Shown here piece after piece: positions 12,201 through 23,082 of a stretch of 64,000 bases of DNA; position 1 is the stretch's first letter; each line of letters begins with the position of its first letter. Origin of the DNA: Halichondria panicea (lineage: Eukaryota > Porifera > Demospongiae > Suberitida > Halichondriidae); NCBI RefSeq assembly GCF_963675165.1, contig NC_087381.1:6325378-6389377 (forward strand), given 5' to 3'. Under the pieces are notes generated by a model, which searched no databases, was not told the DNA's origin, and saw only the letters and a program-made list of their open reading frames with translations. A program made the position numbers and the translations under genes.

Positions 12201-13632
12201 TGTATATTTATATTTGTCTTAATAATTATACACGTTATTTGGTCCCATGCATGCAGGACCTAGCGGGTGTGGCTCACAGCGAGGTTGATCTCTCTGTATT
12301 CCCAGAACCTCCTGCTACAGATGATACAGGTTTGTATATGTTTTCAATTACCTCATGGTTCATCACCACATGCAGGAAAAGACTTGCTACCACTAGATAA
12401 AGTGAAGAATGCAGTCATTGCAATCACTGCTGACTGGTACAGTTTGGCAATACAGCTGGATATTGACTACAAAACTAGAAAGGTATGAAATCTGAACATT
12501 AATAGAATAGTGAAAATCATGTAACGCACATGAGAGCACCGGAATATTCATCACTCAGACGTTGTCCATTATTGTTTTTGTCATGTCCAGGTCATTGAGC
12601 ATGACCACCCATCGGCAGAAACTGGGTTCCATGCCATGTTGCAGCACTGGGTGAGGAGACCCTCCCCTCCCCCCTCCTGGTTGGCCCTCATTAGAGCACT
12701 AAAGTGCCTTGTCATCAATCGAGCAGACATTGCAGCAGACATGGAGAAACATCAGGTATGTTGTACAATTGTGTGTGTACAGTACATTGCATTAACTAAC
12801 TCCTGAATGTGCAGGATGTGTTGGGAGTATCTAGAGATGGTGAATCATCCATTCCCTCTCAGGATCAGCAAAAAGTATTTGTCCAAAAAGGTTTGTAATC
12901 TATTAGCATTGATTTTAGCTTGACTAGCTTGCTTGCTACAGAGCCACTCAGTGTGGACCAGCACTTGAAGGTGGTGAGAGAGACCACCTGGGAAGCAAGA
13001 GCCAAATGGAAGTGTCTGGGAGAACAGTTGGGAGTTACCATGGGGAAATTAGAGGTGAAGACTGTTCCTTCAAAAAGTTTATCTGTCCCTAGGCTCTATA
13101 TAATTATTATTTCTATCATTCTCGTAATAATTATACCGTATATATTATAACTAGAAATTTCTGCGGCCCAAAAATTCTGCGAATTCTGCGAATGAATGAA
13201 TAAACGCAGAAATATTATCCGCATATGCTTATTAACCACGCCTAATTATTTAACAGTTGAAAGTTTAATTCTCAGAAATATTATCCGCAGAAGGTGTTTT
13301 TACAGCTATTCGCAGACTTTTTGGGCTGCAGAAATTTCTATAGCTAGCTATACGGTAATAGGTTTATTAGTGGAGTCATAACGAAGTAAGTTGATCATGT
13401 TATGATTTTCTTCCCACAGGAGATTCAGCACAATCGTCATCATGTAGCTGGAGCTTGTTTAACTGGCGTGCTGGAACACTGGTTGACCCAGACCGACTCT
13501 CCCCCCTCCTGGTCCGCTCTCATTGAAGCTCTCAGATCCCCTGCTCTTGGTCGGGGGGACATTGCCAGTGAGATTGAGACTATAGGATCACTATACATAG
13601 ACAAGTTGACACATGAATTGTCCAAACAATAA
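2281..13632 (+). CDS. Gene A: ankyrin-death-Roc-COR-death-death protein
   Basis: Likely a cytosolic signalling GTPase of the ROCO class. Exons read from splice sites: 2281-3284 (interrupted), 3755-3856, 7355-7603, 8383-8484, 9895-12158, 12257-12329, 12376-12482, 12591-12755, 12815-12890, 12942-13054, 13420-13632 (stop TAA). All junctions keep phase. The product would be roughly 1,250 residues: ankyrin repeats, a death domain, a further ankyrin unit, Roc GTPase, COR-like region and two C-terminal death domains. The order ankyrin-Roc-COR-death matches the non-kinase part of DAPK1. Unlike copies C and D it has no ankyrin cassette exons between the N-terminal death domain and Roc. Exon 1 is split by a transposon, so the normal start at 2281 yields only ten residues before a stop; the gene may be dead, or use another start. 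No in-frame ATG follows in exon 1. Confidence 0.82.
2303..2968. mobile_element. 666-bp transposon inside gene A exon 1
   Basis: Terminal inverted repeats CAGGGCTGTAAGAA and TTCTTACGGCCCTG agree at 13 of 14 positions. Flanks ATCTTATCTC and ATCTGATCTC look like a 10-bp target duplication with one mismatch. The uninterrupted sequence in copy C (24370 region) shows the empty site. No transposase is visible; non-autonomous. Confidence 0.8.
4209..4563. mobile_element. CAGTGGCGGATC MITE, 5-bp TSD
   Basis: Inverted ends CAGTGGCGGATCTAGG and ATGGATCCGCCACTG, flanked on both sides by CAGTG. Lies in gene A intron 2. Belongs to the 5-bp-TSD group seen throughout the window. Confidence 0.8.
4826..5386. 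mobile_element. CAGTGGCGTAGCC element, 5-bp TSD
   Basis: Ends CAGTGGCGTAGCCAGG and CCTGGCTACACTCCTG, flanked by GCATG on both sides. Inside, a segment containing AACATCAGGCCACACCCAAC is present three times in alternating orientation (5070-5285), a local inverted amplification. It shares its interior with the outer element at 15303-18088. In gene A intron 2. Confidence 0.8.
5898..7196. mobile_element. 1.3-kb CATAGATAG element, 7-bp TSD
   Basis: Ends CATAGATAGTAAAGG and CCTTTACTATCTATG, flanked by TTACAAC on both sides. A lysine/arginine-rich minus-strand ORF (about 6240-6509) begins after a plausible acceptor (TTTTTAG) and may be a captured or element-encoded exon; I do not recognise it. A relative with similar ends lies at 45426-46651, and a lone right end at about 20795-20819. 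Confidence 0.75.
7355..7603 (+). CDS. Gene A exon 3: N-terminal death domain
   Basis: Starts after TATGTAG and ends at AAG|GTCAGT, phase 1 to phase 1. It encodes about 83 residues with a death-fold pattern: W-x-x-L-x-x-x-LGL near the start and EALVSIGKCKLAESV at the end. Copy C has the same exon at 33959-34201 with a small in-frame deletion around 34065. Death domains pair with other death-fold proteins; the partner is unknown. Confidence 0.75.
8559..8994. mobile_element. 436-bp MITE flanked by TA
   Basis: Ends CCGTATTTACTTGATTAAAC and GTTTAATCAAGTAAATACGG, flanked by TA on both sides, as for Tc1/mariner or pogo-type MITEs. The interior repeats ACGCCC-rich words. It lies in gene A intron 4. 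Confidence 0.8.
9895..12158 (+). CDS. Gene A exon 5: ankyrin end, Roc GTPase and COR region
   Basis: A 2,264-bp exon opened by the acceptor GTATTCAG and closed by CTG|GTGAGT, adding about 755 residues. Residues 1-60 finish an ankyrin repeat (TPLNLA). Roc: P-loop GDGGVGKST at 10149-10175, switch II DFAGQ at 10317-10331, and VVGSHAD in the G4 position. The following 450 residues resemble a COR module: a winged-helix-like stretch (KRGLLLFL, VTGTVFAPEGFRQHC) and RYLFFPGLIRIETPE. The end (SPRQEVVQALETWRSE) looks like part of a death-fold helix bundle. GTP binding is expected; nucleotide-dependent dimerisation through COR is known for the family. Copy D (49994-52215) is closely similar along its full length. 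Confidence 0.88.
12257..13632 (+). CDS. Gene A exons 6-11: two C-terminal death domains
   Basis: Six short exons. Exon 6 (12257-12329) holds the DLAGVAH linker shared with copy D. Exons 7-8 form one death domain (DWYSLAIQLDID, then LQHWVRRPSPPPSW). Exon 9 is a linker. Exons 10-11 form a second death domain (KWKCLGEQLGV, then LEHWLTQTDSPPSWSALIEAL) and end at TAA 13630-13632. Each death domain is split at the same place by an intron, so one probably arose from the other by exon duplication. Copy B repeats exons 7-11. Confidence 0.8.
13152..13340. repeat. Foldback MITE in gene A last intron
   Basis: Arms TAGAAATTTCTGCGGCCC and GGGCTGCAGAAATTTCTA enclose about 150 bp rich in ATTATCCGCA words. 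About 80 bp upstream of the exon 11 acceptor. Confidence 0.7.
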
Positions 13633-13870
13633 CTGCACGTCTTAGTATTATTTTATATAGTTCCTCAGACTTGAACACATGGATGCAAACACTGTATAAT
13701 TATAGTGTATAGTGATTGGTATAGTGTATATAGTGATTGTTACTTTTTATGCATGTGGTGTTCATGACAATAATAATTATTATACGTACATACATGAACT
13801 TAACTGATGATCAGTGCCTGTTCAACGTCTGCCTTGAAGCAAAATAATAGCAGAATACTTAGTATCTATC

Positions 13871-14023
13871 GATCATGTTTGCCATAAATACTGCAATCTG
13901 ATTGGCTAAAGGAAGTGTTCTATCCAACTTAGAAAATCATGTACTTACTTAGAAAATCGTATAAGTTGGATAGAACACTTCCTTTGGCCAATTAGATTGC
14001 AGTATTTATGGCAAACATGATCT
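13871..14023. repeat. Near-perfect palindromic MITE
   Basis: GATCATGTTTGCCATAAATA reappears inverted at about 14004-14023, giving arms of about 70 bp. A second, looser copy follows at 14035-14160 and a half copy at 14420-14470. Confidence 0.8.
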
Positions 14024-14218
14024 AAAGTATATTAGATCATGTTTGTCATAAATACTGCAATCTGATTGGTTAGAGGAAATGTTCTATCCAATTTAGAAAA
14101 TCATGTACTTCAATAGAAAATCATGTACTTCACTTAGAAAATCATGTAGCAAAGATTAGATAAGAACATTCAAATCTGATTGGCTAAATACTCATGGTTG
14201 CTATGATCTAAAATGCTT

Positions 14219-14348
14219 AGACACTGTTTAGGAAGTTTCCACATGATTTAGAAGTCCTCAGGGCTAGTAGAACCCTCACTGCGTTCGGGATACTACAACC
14301 AGCCCTTTGGGCTTCTAAATCATGTAGAAACTTCCTAAACAGTGTCTA
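14219..14348. repeat. Hairpin repeat
   Basis: Arms TAGACACTGTTTAGGAAGTT and AACTTCCTAAACAGTGTCTA surround a CCCTCACTGCGTTCGGG-type loop. The loop style resembles hairpins at 55582-55690 and 57045-57150. Confidence 0.75.
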
Positions 14349-15697
14349 ACTATTATATAGGGGGGGGGGGGTATCATAAATTAGGCACTAAGATCAGAAC
14401 TGAACATCAAGTTATTTATAATCATTTATAACACTTCCTTTGGCCAATCAGATTGCAGTATCTATGGCAACTAAAGTATAATGGGGGGGGCATCATAAAT
14501 TATAGGCACTAAGATCAGAACTGAACATCAAGTTATTTATAATCATTTATACTAGCTAGTTTTCAAGGTGGAGGACTCTCTAAACAGGGAATTCACCTGG
14601 AGGTACTAATGATCTTTACCATGTTAAGCAGACATACGCACTGAGTCCAGCCACATGGCTGCACAGCGACTGAAGAGATCACTAACTTTCCTAGCCTCCT
14701 TCTTCACTAGCCTCCCCTGAAGAGAAGGCCTGCTACTGACTGCTTGCGCATGCGCAACATTATCGAGGAAGAGTGGCCTAGAATCGAGGCTATAACTTTC
14801 CCTGAGGCTGGTATTTACTAGGTACACAACATTAAACATGCGTACAGTAAATAAATACTTGCAAATAAATACAGTTGCCTATTAGAGATCTGTCTCTGTT
14901 TATTTATAGTGCTGACCATTTTCAGACACCATTTTCAGACATCATAAAAGATATACATCACTCTCGTCTACATGTTACATGAGCACCTCCCCCTTGCAAG
15001 TCTAGAGAGATCTGTCCGAGGTGATGCCTCAGGCCCTCCTTCAGCTGTACATACTACATAATTTTAGGAACTCTTCAAGCACAGAAAGTGATATGATGAA
15101 AGTAGCGTGCCACATCTAAAGACAGTTGCAATAATCGAGATTCTGGAGGGAGTAGGAAATGATCGGAGAAGTTTGAAACTCTGGAAGATTTTGATCTTAG
15201 TTCCCGGGGAAATGCAAGAGACGGAGGATGATTACCATGGCGACCTAAACTACGAGACATGGCTGGCAGCTGATGAGGTGAGAATGTGTGTGCACATGTA
15301 GACAGGGGCGTAGCCAGGGGGGTGCTAGGGGTGCTCGAGCACCCCCAACCAGTCTGAGTGAAGTATACAAATCATACAGAAATGTATCTGATTGTCCAGC
15401 TGAGCACCCTTTCTCTTCCAGATCTTGCTGCATGCAGTTAGGCTGTTAGCTAGCTAGTATAGCAAGGAAAACGATTTAGTCTCTAAACTGTGAGGTATTC
15501 TGGCTTAAATCTATAAACTAGTTCTCTTTTTTGTGATCTTGCTTCTCCAGAGGAGGTCGGACATCACTTGAACTTTCACTAATTATAACCTTTTAATTAA
15601 TGACATTCCAGGCCAAATTGCTTTTCGTTTTTGCTGACTCAGCAGTAGCGTCTACTGTACTTCTCTGCTAGTCTCTATTTTAGCCGCCCTCTAAAAA

Positions 15698-17670
15698 TTG
15701 GGCGGCCTAATCACCAGTCTATGTTATCAAGGCAATACTGGATGTTTTTTAGATGCCAGCAAAGCTTTTGATAGAGTTAACCATACTACCCTGTTTAAGA
15801 TGCTCATTGATAGGAACCTTCCTCCCACAGTACTGCGATTTCTCTTCTCATGGTACAGGGACCAAGAACTAGTTGTTCGCTGGAATGCAGATATTTCAGC
15901 ATCTTTTAATGTTTCAAATGGTGTACGTCAGGGTGGTGTTCTCTCTCCAATCCTTTTCACGGTTTATATTGACGAGCTCCTGCAAAGACTATCTCGACTC
16001 GGAACTGGTTGCCAACTTGGTGGGCACTCTGTCTGTGCACTTGGTTATGCTGACGATATAGCCCTTCTGTCCCCCTCATCATCTGCCATGCGTATCTTAT
16101 TGAAAGAATGTGAAGTATTTGCCTCTGAATTCGATATAACTTTTAATGCCAGCAAAACTCAACTTATTTGTTTCAGCAATCGTCCGATGACACTACCTAA
16201 CGGAGTATTCAGGTTCAATGGAGTTGCTCTTCAATTTACAGACATAGTGACCCACCTTGGCCACACTCTTCATCGCAAGTTGGATGACAAAGTTGATATT
16301 GCACAAGTAACTTCCGCTATGTGCAGGAAAGCTAACTACCCGCTCCATACATTTAGTGGGTGTGATATGAGAGCAGGGGCGTAGCTAGACATTTACTAAA
16401 GGGGTTTCTGAAGGAATAAGGCGGCGCAATAGCGCCGCGAAATTTTGAGACCACGCCCACTTCCGGTATTACGCCCCTTAATTATGTCGGTTACACCCCT
16501 TATGGCTACATTTTTTTATAAGTTGTAGCTTCAGTTCTCCTCGGCCTCATCTCCTAAACTTTATAGTTGTAAGTACAAATGTACTACCAGGATCAGTACC
16601 ATTGGCATTGACAGTGGGCATGAGCTCTGAGGTTGGTGGCTGAGAATCAGATTGTGGTGAGACTGCATATACATGTAGTCTGGAGTCTGAGCATGCAGTA
16701 GAGGAACTGGGCTGACAATCAGGTCTCTTATCTTGAATTGCAGAAGCTAAACTAGTATTAATAATAGGCATTGAAATAAATCCAGGCTAGATATCAATCC
16801 ATACTCTTGCTAGTCTCCAGCCATTAGCAGTATACACTGTAAAATACAGTCTGGAGTCTGACTCTGAGCAGTAGTAGAGGAACTGGGCTGATCTTGGTCT
16901 CTTATCTTGGATTGCAGAAGGTAACTAATAGGCACAATAAATACAGACTGGACATTAATCTACTTGTGGTCAATATTAACTTGTGGTCAATATTAACTTC
17001 AGCACATGATCAGCCCCACCCATTTTTCAGCAAGCAAGGGGGTTTCTGGGCAACTAGGAAACCATTAAGCTACGCCCCTGGAGAGTGAAAACTAAGCTAA
17101 TTGTGACCCATTGCCTCTCACTATATGGTTGTGTTTTGTGGAGAATTGACAGTAAGAAAATTCGTGCTCTTGAAACCGCTTTTAACAATATTTTGAGGAA
17201 AATTTGGAGATTGCCTCGTCAATGTCACACAAGAATTCTCCACTGTGTTGCTGGAGTTCAGAGTTTGTTTAATAGAATACCAGATCTTTTTTCTAACTTC
17301 ATTTCACGTGCTTTAGCATCGAAATCCACCCTCATTAGATCGGTTTTCTCGTGGGCGTCTAGCCATGCATTCACAGCAGTCGGGGCTAACAACCTGATCA
17401 AACGGAATTTTATAAAAGTTTATAGCAGTGACGACATGGTTTGTGCGGACTTTGTTCGAGATGTCAGGCTTGGCCGCATTTCATTCAACTCGCGTGAAGA
17501 TACATCAATGATAATTAACTCTATCTGCTGCGATTGACTTTAAGTTGGACTAACTATTCTTGCACTATAGCTATAGTACTATTACTATACATGTAATATA
17601 ATATGTACACCTATTCTGGTGTGTTCAATGATAATTATTATTATTATTATTATTATAGAGGGCGACTGAT
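15698..17670 (+). pseudogene. Non-LTR retrotransposon RT fragment
   Basis: The translated region (15698-16375, then 17086-17537) is a LINE-type reverse transcriptase: DASKAFDRVNH (finger/palm), RQGGVLSPILF, and the catalytic YADD at about 16048-16059. A 707-bp MITE interrupts it at 16374; beyond the MITE the same frame carries the thumb region (YGCVLWRID). The piece ends at TGA 17535-17537 and then an (ATT)n tail (17626-17656), usual for CR1/L2-like LINE 3' ends. No endonuclease or 5' part is present, so it is truncated. Confidence 0.85.
16374..17080. mobile_element. 707-bp CAGGGGCGTAGC MITE inside the RT
   Basis: Ends CAGGGGCGTAGCTAG and TTAAGCTACGCCCCTG, with GAGAG on both sides. Removing it and one GAGAG brings the RT halves back into one frame. 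A close copy is at 30784-32063. Confidence 0.88.
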
Positions 17671-19259
17671 TTATGAGACAATACTTCTGCACGGTTTCTG
17701 TCGCTGAATCTGTTGACAGCTAGTTGTGTTTGGTGTCTATGATGGTTACTGGACCTAACCCTATCAGCACATAATAGCCATACTAGCTAGATCCGCCTAG
17801 ATCCAGTCATGTTCTACTGCTGAGTCAGCAAAAACGAAAAGCAATTTGGCCTGGAATGTCATTAAAAGGTCATAATTAGTGAAAGTTCAAGTGATGTCCG
17901 ACCTCCTCTGCAGCTTCTCTATGCAAATAAACGTTCAGCCACGCCCAACTTGGCAGATAAGTTAATTATGACGTCATTAATAAGAGGTGTGGCTTCCGGT
18001 CAACCAAATTTCGGCGCTGCGCGGCTAAAAATGGGGCGGGATTATCTGTGATAGCACCTCTTTCTCCAAAATCCTGGCTACGCCCCTGCTTGTATACCAT
18101 CAGGATAATCGAAGACCCTATATATGTTGCAGTGCAGCAATTACAAATTAATCATAAGAGTTTGGAATAAGAGAGTAGGGCGAATATGTGCCTAAGGCAA
18201 TAACTGGGTTCCTGTTGGAGAGGAGCTTTGCAAATTATTTGCTTTAGAAGAAACAAGTAAGCGGGAAAGACAAGTTGAAGGAGTACTTTTGCTTGATAGT
18301 TCATTCCATCATAAAAGCATGTCTCAATACCTAAATCTCAAGATTCACCCATGATACAAAAACTAGGAAAGAAATTTGCTCTATTAGCAGCTACTATATG
18401 TTGGCGTAAATAAATTATGAGGCCATGAATATTTCCAGTTGCTATAGTGATGTTCAGCACAAGAATTAAAGCAACTAGCAACTAGCCAGCCAGCGCAAAT
18501 GGAAGAAGGTAAAGATTAGAGCATTAATTCTTTACATTTTGATGTGACCAGCACAATACTGAGTCCTGGTTCGCATTTTCCACACAAGACACCACTTCGA
18601 TTGTGAGCATATTGTTCATCAGGGTTGCTTAGACTGATGTTGACTGGTTTTTGTACGCAATAGTCAGGTGTACAGCTGCTAACAACATACCCTAATAGTA
18701 CTTATACGGAAACTGATAGCTAGTAATGTAATGGTGAGTTTTAATTCTTCTCCTCTTCCTCCTCATGTTTTGTAATTATTGTAATTTTGTACACTAAAAT
18801 GGGTTAATTAATACATGCATGCAGGAGAGACACTGTAATGTACATTAATGTTACTATTATAAACGGATTAATTTTAGCGAATTTGTAATTAACGCTAAAT
18901 TATGTTCGTGCTAATAATCATTAAATGTACTTTGAGTTTACTTTTACAAGAACTGTGTGCTGGCTCCCACCAGATGTGTCGATAGAGTGTGATAACTATA
19001 GCGAACAACCCAGTAGCCTACAAGTAATACTTCGGATAGAAAGCATAATATTTGCATGTTATTTTGATCCTATATAATATGTGACCATTTATTCTTACCC
19101 CATATATAGTTACATTGAAGGCTTTAATTTCCTACATGACAAGATGAAAGGAAATCCTGCATTAAAATTTGTGAAATTAATGTTTTCATAGCATGTCTAA
19201 TTAAAAAACAGATCATAAAAAAACTCCTGAATATAACACTAGATCGTAACCTTAACCAA

Positions 19260-20560
19260 TAGAAATTCACAGAGTGAGTATACAAAAGATGCACATAGCT
19301 ATAGGGAGCTGCTTCACAAGGGGAGTTGCCAGTTGTGCTGCAGCATGATTATAGTGACCCAGGGCAACTTCAGGATGATTGAAGGTTTAGCAGGCTGCTG
19401 GACCTCTCTGATTCTAGGCTCTTATTCGTAACTCAGGTAAATCTTGTTTGAAAAACGTAAATTCTCTTGATGCCTCTGAGCTACCAGAAACAATACTCGA
19501 ATGAGCAGATATATACTCCAGCCCTGTGAGTAGGACAAGATAAAAACTGAAGACAGAAGAGGGTTAACCCTTATACCTCACACTATCCAGTCTCGTCCGT
19601 TAGTATAGCCAAGAGGAGCACTGTTGGGATAGCTGGATATTAGCCATTGCTCCTGTGCAGAGAAGTAGAATACGTGTACATAATAAATTTCTCATATTAA
19701 ACAGGTTATAGTGTCATTGTCGATCCCTCTGTTCAAGTAGTTTCGCAAGGACAAGTCTGCTCGCAAGACTACTCGAGACTACTGTCCGAGCTGATGATGG
19801 CAGCACCAAGTCCTCTAGCTCACATGCACTCTTCCCTTGATCCACCATAAAATATATCAATGGTGAATCTAGATCTTGCCAAACAAAAATGACTTGATAG
19901 AACCACACAAAAATATCTGACCTTGACAAGCTTGTCTTCACTTGTTCATCTGTCTTCAGAATAATGTTTTCTAAGCTTCAGGGAAGATAAAAGCTTCAGC
20001 TTCAGCTAAGAGCCATTCCAATAATGATAAACGGGATACTGACTAGACTGCATGCTAGTACACTATAGTAAACGAATTATAAATGTCACAAAAGTGAACG
20101 AGAATATACTAAAGCCAGAAAATTGGCTAATTGGTTGACGCATGCGCATACAATTAGTACCAGGCCCAGCCTCGATCCCAGGCCGAGTTTTCGCTTTTAT
20201 AACGGTTAGGCGAACAACTAGGCTAGTCTTGCGAGCAGACGTAGGAGGGAGGGAACGTTCCCTCTAGGACAAGTCTGCTCGCGAGACTACAACTAGGCCT
20301 GGTACTAGTAGTTGTCTGCGCATGTGTCAAATTTTCGTTGTATTTGTGGTCGGCAAAAAATATTTGAAATGAAAATGCACAGAGTGATTACACAAAAGAT
20401 GCACATATAGGGAGCTGCTTCACAAAGGCCTGGGGAGTTGCCAGTTGTGCTGCAGCAGGATTACAGTGACCCAGGGCAACTTCAGGATGATTGAATGCCT
20501 TCATATTACGTTTCTAGCAGGCTGCTGGACTTCTCTGATTCTAGCCAGCCTCTGTCAGAG
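19260..20560. mobile_element. Degraded copies of the TAGCCTCGATCC element
   Basis: 19265-20165 follows most of the interior of the element at 41160-42247; 20162-20560 is a second, partial copy starting with its CCTCGATCCCAGGCCGAG end. The minus strand again shows an exon-like stretch (CELEDLVLPSSAR) near 19780-19830 and a longer ORF 19714-19941. Confidence 0.6.
20224..20289. mobile_element. 66-bp hairpin MITE, 9-bp TSD
   Basis: Ends TAGTCTTGCGAGCAGAC and GTCTGCTCGCGAGACTA, flanked on both sides by CAACTAGGC. Inserted in a TAGCCTCGATCC-family end. Confidence 0.75.
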
Positions 20561-20819
20561 GCTTTTTCATGCTTGTGTTCCTATAGCACCTATGATATAG
20601 CTATAAGGTTGTGTTACTAAGTAGTGTGCTATGTCCCAAATCGCCACACAAATGAGGTGAAGTTGATGTTTAGCAGTAGAAGTGCTTGTAGACTTTTTTT
20701 ACACACGGCAAAAACAATTCTCATGATTTAGACTCCCACGTTAGAAGTAAGCCTCGAGGCGAAACACAGATGGTACCGGAAGTGCACTCCGTTGCCAATC
20801 CCTTTCTCTTTTATCTATG

Positions 20820-22767
20820 CTGGTACGTTACAGTCTGGCAATACAGCTGGATATTGACTACAAAACTAGAGAGATTTTATAAGTGACAATCATTGTAGTA
20901 ACTAGCCCTATTATAAGCTAGTCGGCCGCACGCTAGACTGTCACAAGTATAGGCACAATAAACTCTGATTTATTCCAACAGTGGGCGAGGATATCACCCC
21001 ATACAGTGGGCACGCAGGGCCCCAACATAGAATAAGCATACGCATGCGTAATTGATAATCACATAAAGAACATAAGAGTAAATGATGACAAATGATGACT
21101 ACATAAATAACGTAAGAGTAAATACTGTCCATTACTACAATCATGTAATGCATGAACAAATTGCGGTAATTTTCGTATGATGCTCTTCAATACGAAATAT
21201 ACGGGGAAAATGTACACCATACGTAAGTACGCTATACAGTATCAGAGTGACAATCATGAAATGCAGCGACTTAGATATTATGTTTAGATATTGTTGTCAT
21301 GCATGTCCAGATCATTGAGTGTGACCACCCATCGGCAGAAGCTGGGTTCCATGCCATGTTGCAGCACTGGGTGAGGAGACCCTCCCCTCCTCCCTCCTGG
21401 TCAGCCCTCATTAGAGCACTAAAGTGCCTTGTCATCAATCAAGCAGACATTGCAGCAGACATGGAGGAATATCAGGTATGTTGTACAATTGTGTGTGTAT
21501 ACAGTACATTGCATTAACTATCTCCTGGATGTGCAGGATGTGTTGGAAGTATCTAGAGATGGTGAATCATCCATTCCCTCTCAGGATCATAAGAACATGA
21601 CATTGTTTGTCCAAAAAGGTTTCTATTAGCATTGATTTCAGCTTGACTTGCTTGCTACAGAGCTGCCACTCAGTGTGGATCAGCACTTGAAGGTGGTGAG
21701 AGAGACTACCTGGGAAGCAAGAGCCAAATGGAAGTGTCAGGGAGAACAGTTGGGAGGTACCATGGGAAAATTAGAGGTGAAGAATTTTCCTTCAAAAAGT
21801 CCCTAAAATAATTATAATATTATTATGCTGTATATAATTTTGTTGTTAAGACTAAGTAAGTTGATCTCAGGTAGGTTAAGGCATAATTATTAAGATCAGT
21901 GCCATAAATAGTATAATTAATGAAGTGCCTTGTCATTGTGAAATGGCATCATCAATGCATGTTTTTGCTCTTGAATTATATCTTATACGTAGAAAGGATC
22001 AGTATGATAACATCGTTTCCATGGTTACTGGCATGTTGTGTGCTTTACCTGTGACCATTTATTTTAAACAACTCTTTTCAGAATGCAGCCTCCAATACAC
22101 AATTTCATGACCCCATCTTAGTATCAATAGAAAGCTCTTACTATAGTACAGTAGGAACTATACTAGTATTTAGGGCTGCTTTCATGTATTTTGTACAGTA
22201 TGCATATGAATGATTAATTTTCTCCATTTTTCAGTATTTTTATCAATTAAGCCACTGTAATCTGAGCTAGAATGACCTCATACCAAATACTAACCTTTTT
22301 TCTATTAGATATCACCAATAGCTTTCTTTTGGTAGTAATATTGCTTTGTATAAAGTAGTATTGGAGGCTGCATTTCTAAAATGATAGTAACCATGGTAAT
22401 AGTGTTATCAAATTAATGGTATTTATGTCGACAATACATTTTGGGTGTAAAAAGGTGCTATTTGTCAAGATAATTATTATACAATAAATCTGAGTTGTAT
22501 ACAGTACACTTCATCTTCAATTTAATGCTGTTTTGCTAAAAAGCTGCCTTAACCTACCTGAGATTGATTTTCTTCCCACAGGAGATTCAGCACAACCATC
22601 GTAATGTAGCTGGAGCTTGTTTAACTGGCATGCTGGAGCACGGGTTGACCCATACCGACCCTCCCCCCTCCTGTCCGCTCTCATTGAGGCTCCCAGATCC
22701 CCTGCTCTTGCATGGTGGAGGGGACATTGCCAGTGAGATTGAAACTAGCATCACTACCACACCATAG
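20820..22767 (+). pseudogene. Copy B: 3' death-domain exons only
   Basis: Matches gene A exons 7-11 and their introns. 20820-20873 is a partial exon 7 whose donor GTATG has become ATTTT. Exons with kept splice sites: 21311-21475, 21537-21618 (two codons longer), 21661-21776 (one codon longer), 22582-22767. In the last exon a one-base deletion (CTCCTGTCCG versus CTCCTGGTCCG in A) shifts the frame through the PPSW helix until an insertion restores it at GGGDIASEIE. Nothing upstream encodes ankyrin, Roc or COR. Best read as a truncated duplicate; expression would need a foreign promoter or exon. Confidence 0.8.
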
Positions 22768-22968
22768 ACAAGTGGACACATGAATTGTCCAAACAATAAT
22801 AATCTTATAGTAGTAGTTCCTCTCCCTCAGACTTGAACACATGCAAGCACTGTAGTGATTGGTATAGAGCTAGTGTAAAATTATATGCAGTATAATTATC
22901 GTTCGTTTATTGTTGTTATGTACAAATCTTTCATATTCAGTTTTATAGGTGAAGTCATGTATACATGC

Positions 22969-23082
22969 TAGCCTCGATCCCAGGCCGAGTTTTCGCTTTT
23001 ATAACGGTTAGATAAAAGCGAAAACTCGGCCTGGTTCGCCTAACCGTTATAAAAGCGAAAACTCGGCCTGGGATCGAGGCTA
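22969..23082. mobile_element. 114-bp TAGCCTCGATCC hairpin MITE, 10-bp TSD
   Basis: Ends TAGCCTCGATCCCAGGCC and GGCCTGGGATCGAGGCTA, flanked on both sides by GTATACATGC. Same termini as the 1.1-kb element at 41160-42247, of which it may be a deletion form. Confidence 0.85.

Larger units (their letters stand above)
13633..15302. other. Intergenic, hairpin repeats; exon-like stretch near 15110-15278
   Basis: Mostly foldback repeats (listed separately), two G-rich runs (14361, 14484), and a repeat carrying CCTCCCCTGAAGAG (14694-14795). An open stretch at about 15107-15278 ends at GAG|GTGAGA and encodes acidic sequence (GEMQETEDDYHGDLNYE); it could be an isolated exon but nothing joins to it here. 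Confidence 0.4.
15548..17910. mobile_element. Long-TIR (Mutator-like) element carrying a LINE fragment
   Basis: Arms of about 105 bp (15548-15655 and 17815-17910) are near-perfect inverted repeats starting CAGAGGAGGTCGGACATC. The flanks TTGCTTCTC and CAGCTTCTC match at 7 of 9 positions. The terminus CAGAGGAGG and the subterminal AGCCGCCCT block are shared with the element at 28583-30400, which has a perfect 9-bp duplication. Cargo is reverse-transcriptase sequence. Confidence 0.65.
15303..18088. mobile_element. Outer CAGGGGCGTAGCC element holding nested insertions
   Basis: Ends CAGGGGCGTAGCCAGG and CCTGGCTACGCCCCTG. Its sequence matches the element at 4826-5386 up to about 15547 and again from about 17911, so everything between is inserted. 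No matching 5-bp duplication was found at its flanks, so one end may have been rearranged. Confidence 0.65.
18089..20819. other. Intergenic, transposon remnants
   Basis: 18193-18350 has a short open stretch ending in KIHP-stop that might be an exon remnant; not recognised. From about 19260 the DNA matches the 1.1-kb element at 41160-42247. At 20795-20819 the right end of a CATAGATAG-type element abuts copy B and marks its break point. Confidence 0.45.

Noticed and set aside
16547-16771. Minus-strand ORF repeated at 30941-31180
   Set aside because: Present in both because both are the same MITE; repetition reflects the element, not a gene. No family recognised.
15670-17683. Separate GTCTC...AGCCGCCCT element around the LINE
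   Set aside because: The same block lies within the arms of 28583-30400, so it is better read as part of the long-TIR element's own ends.
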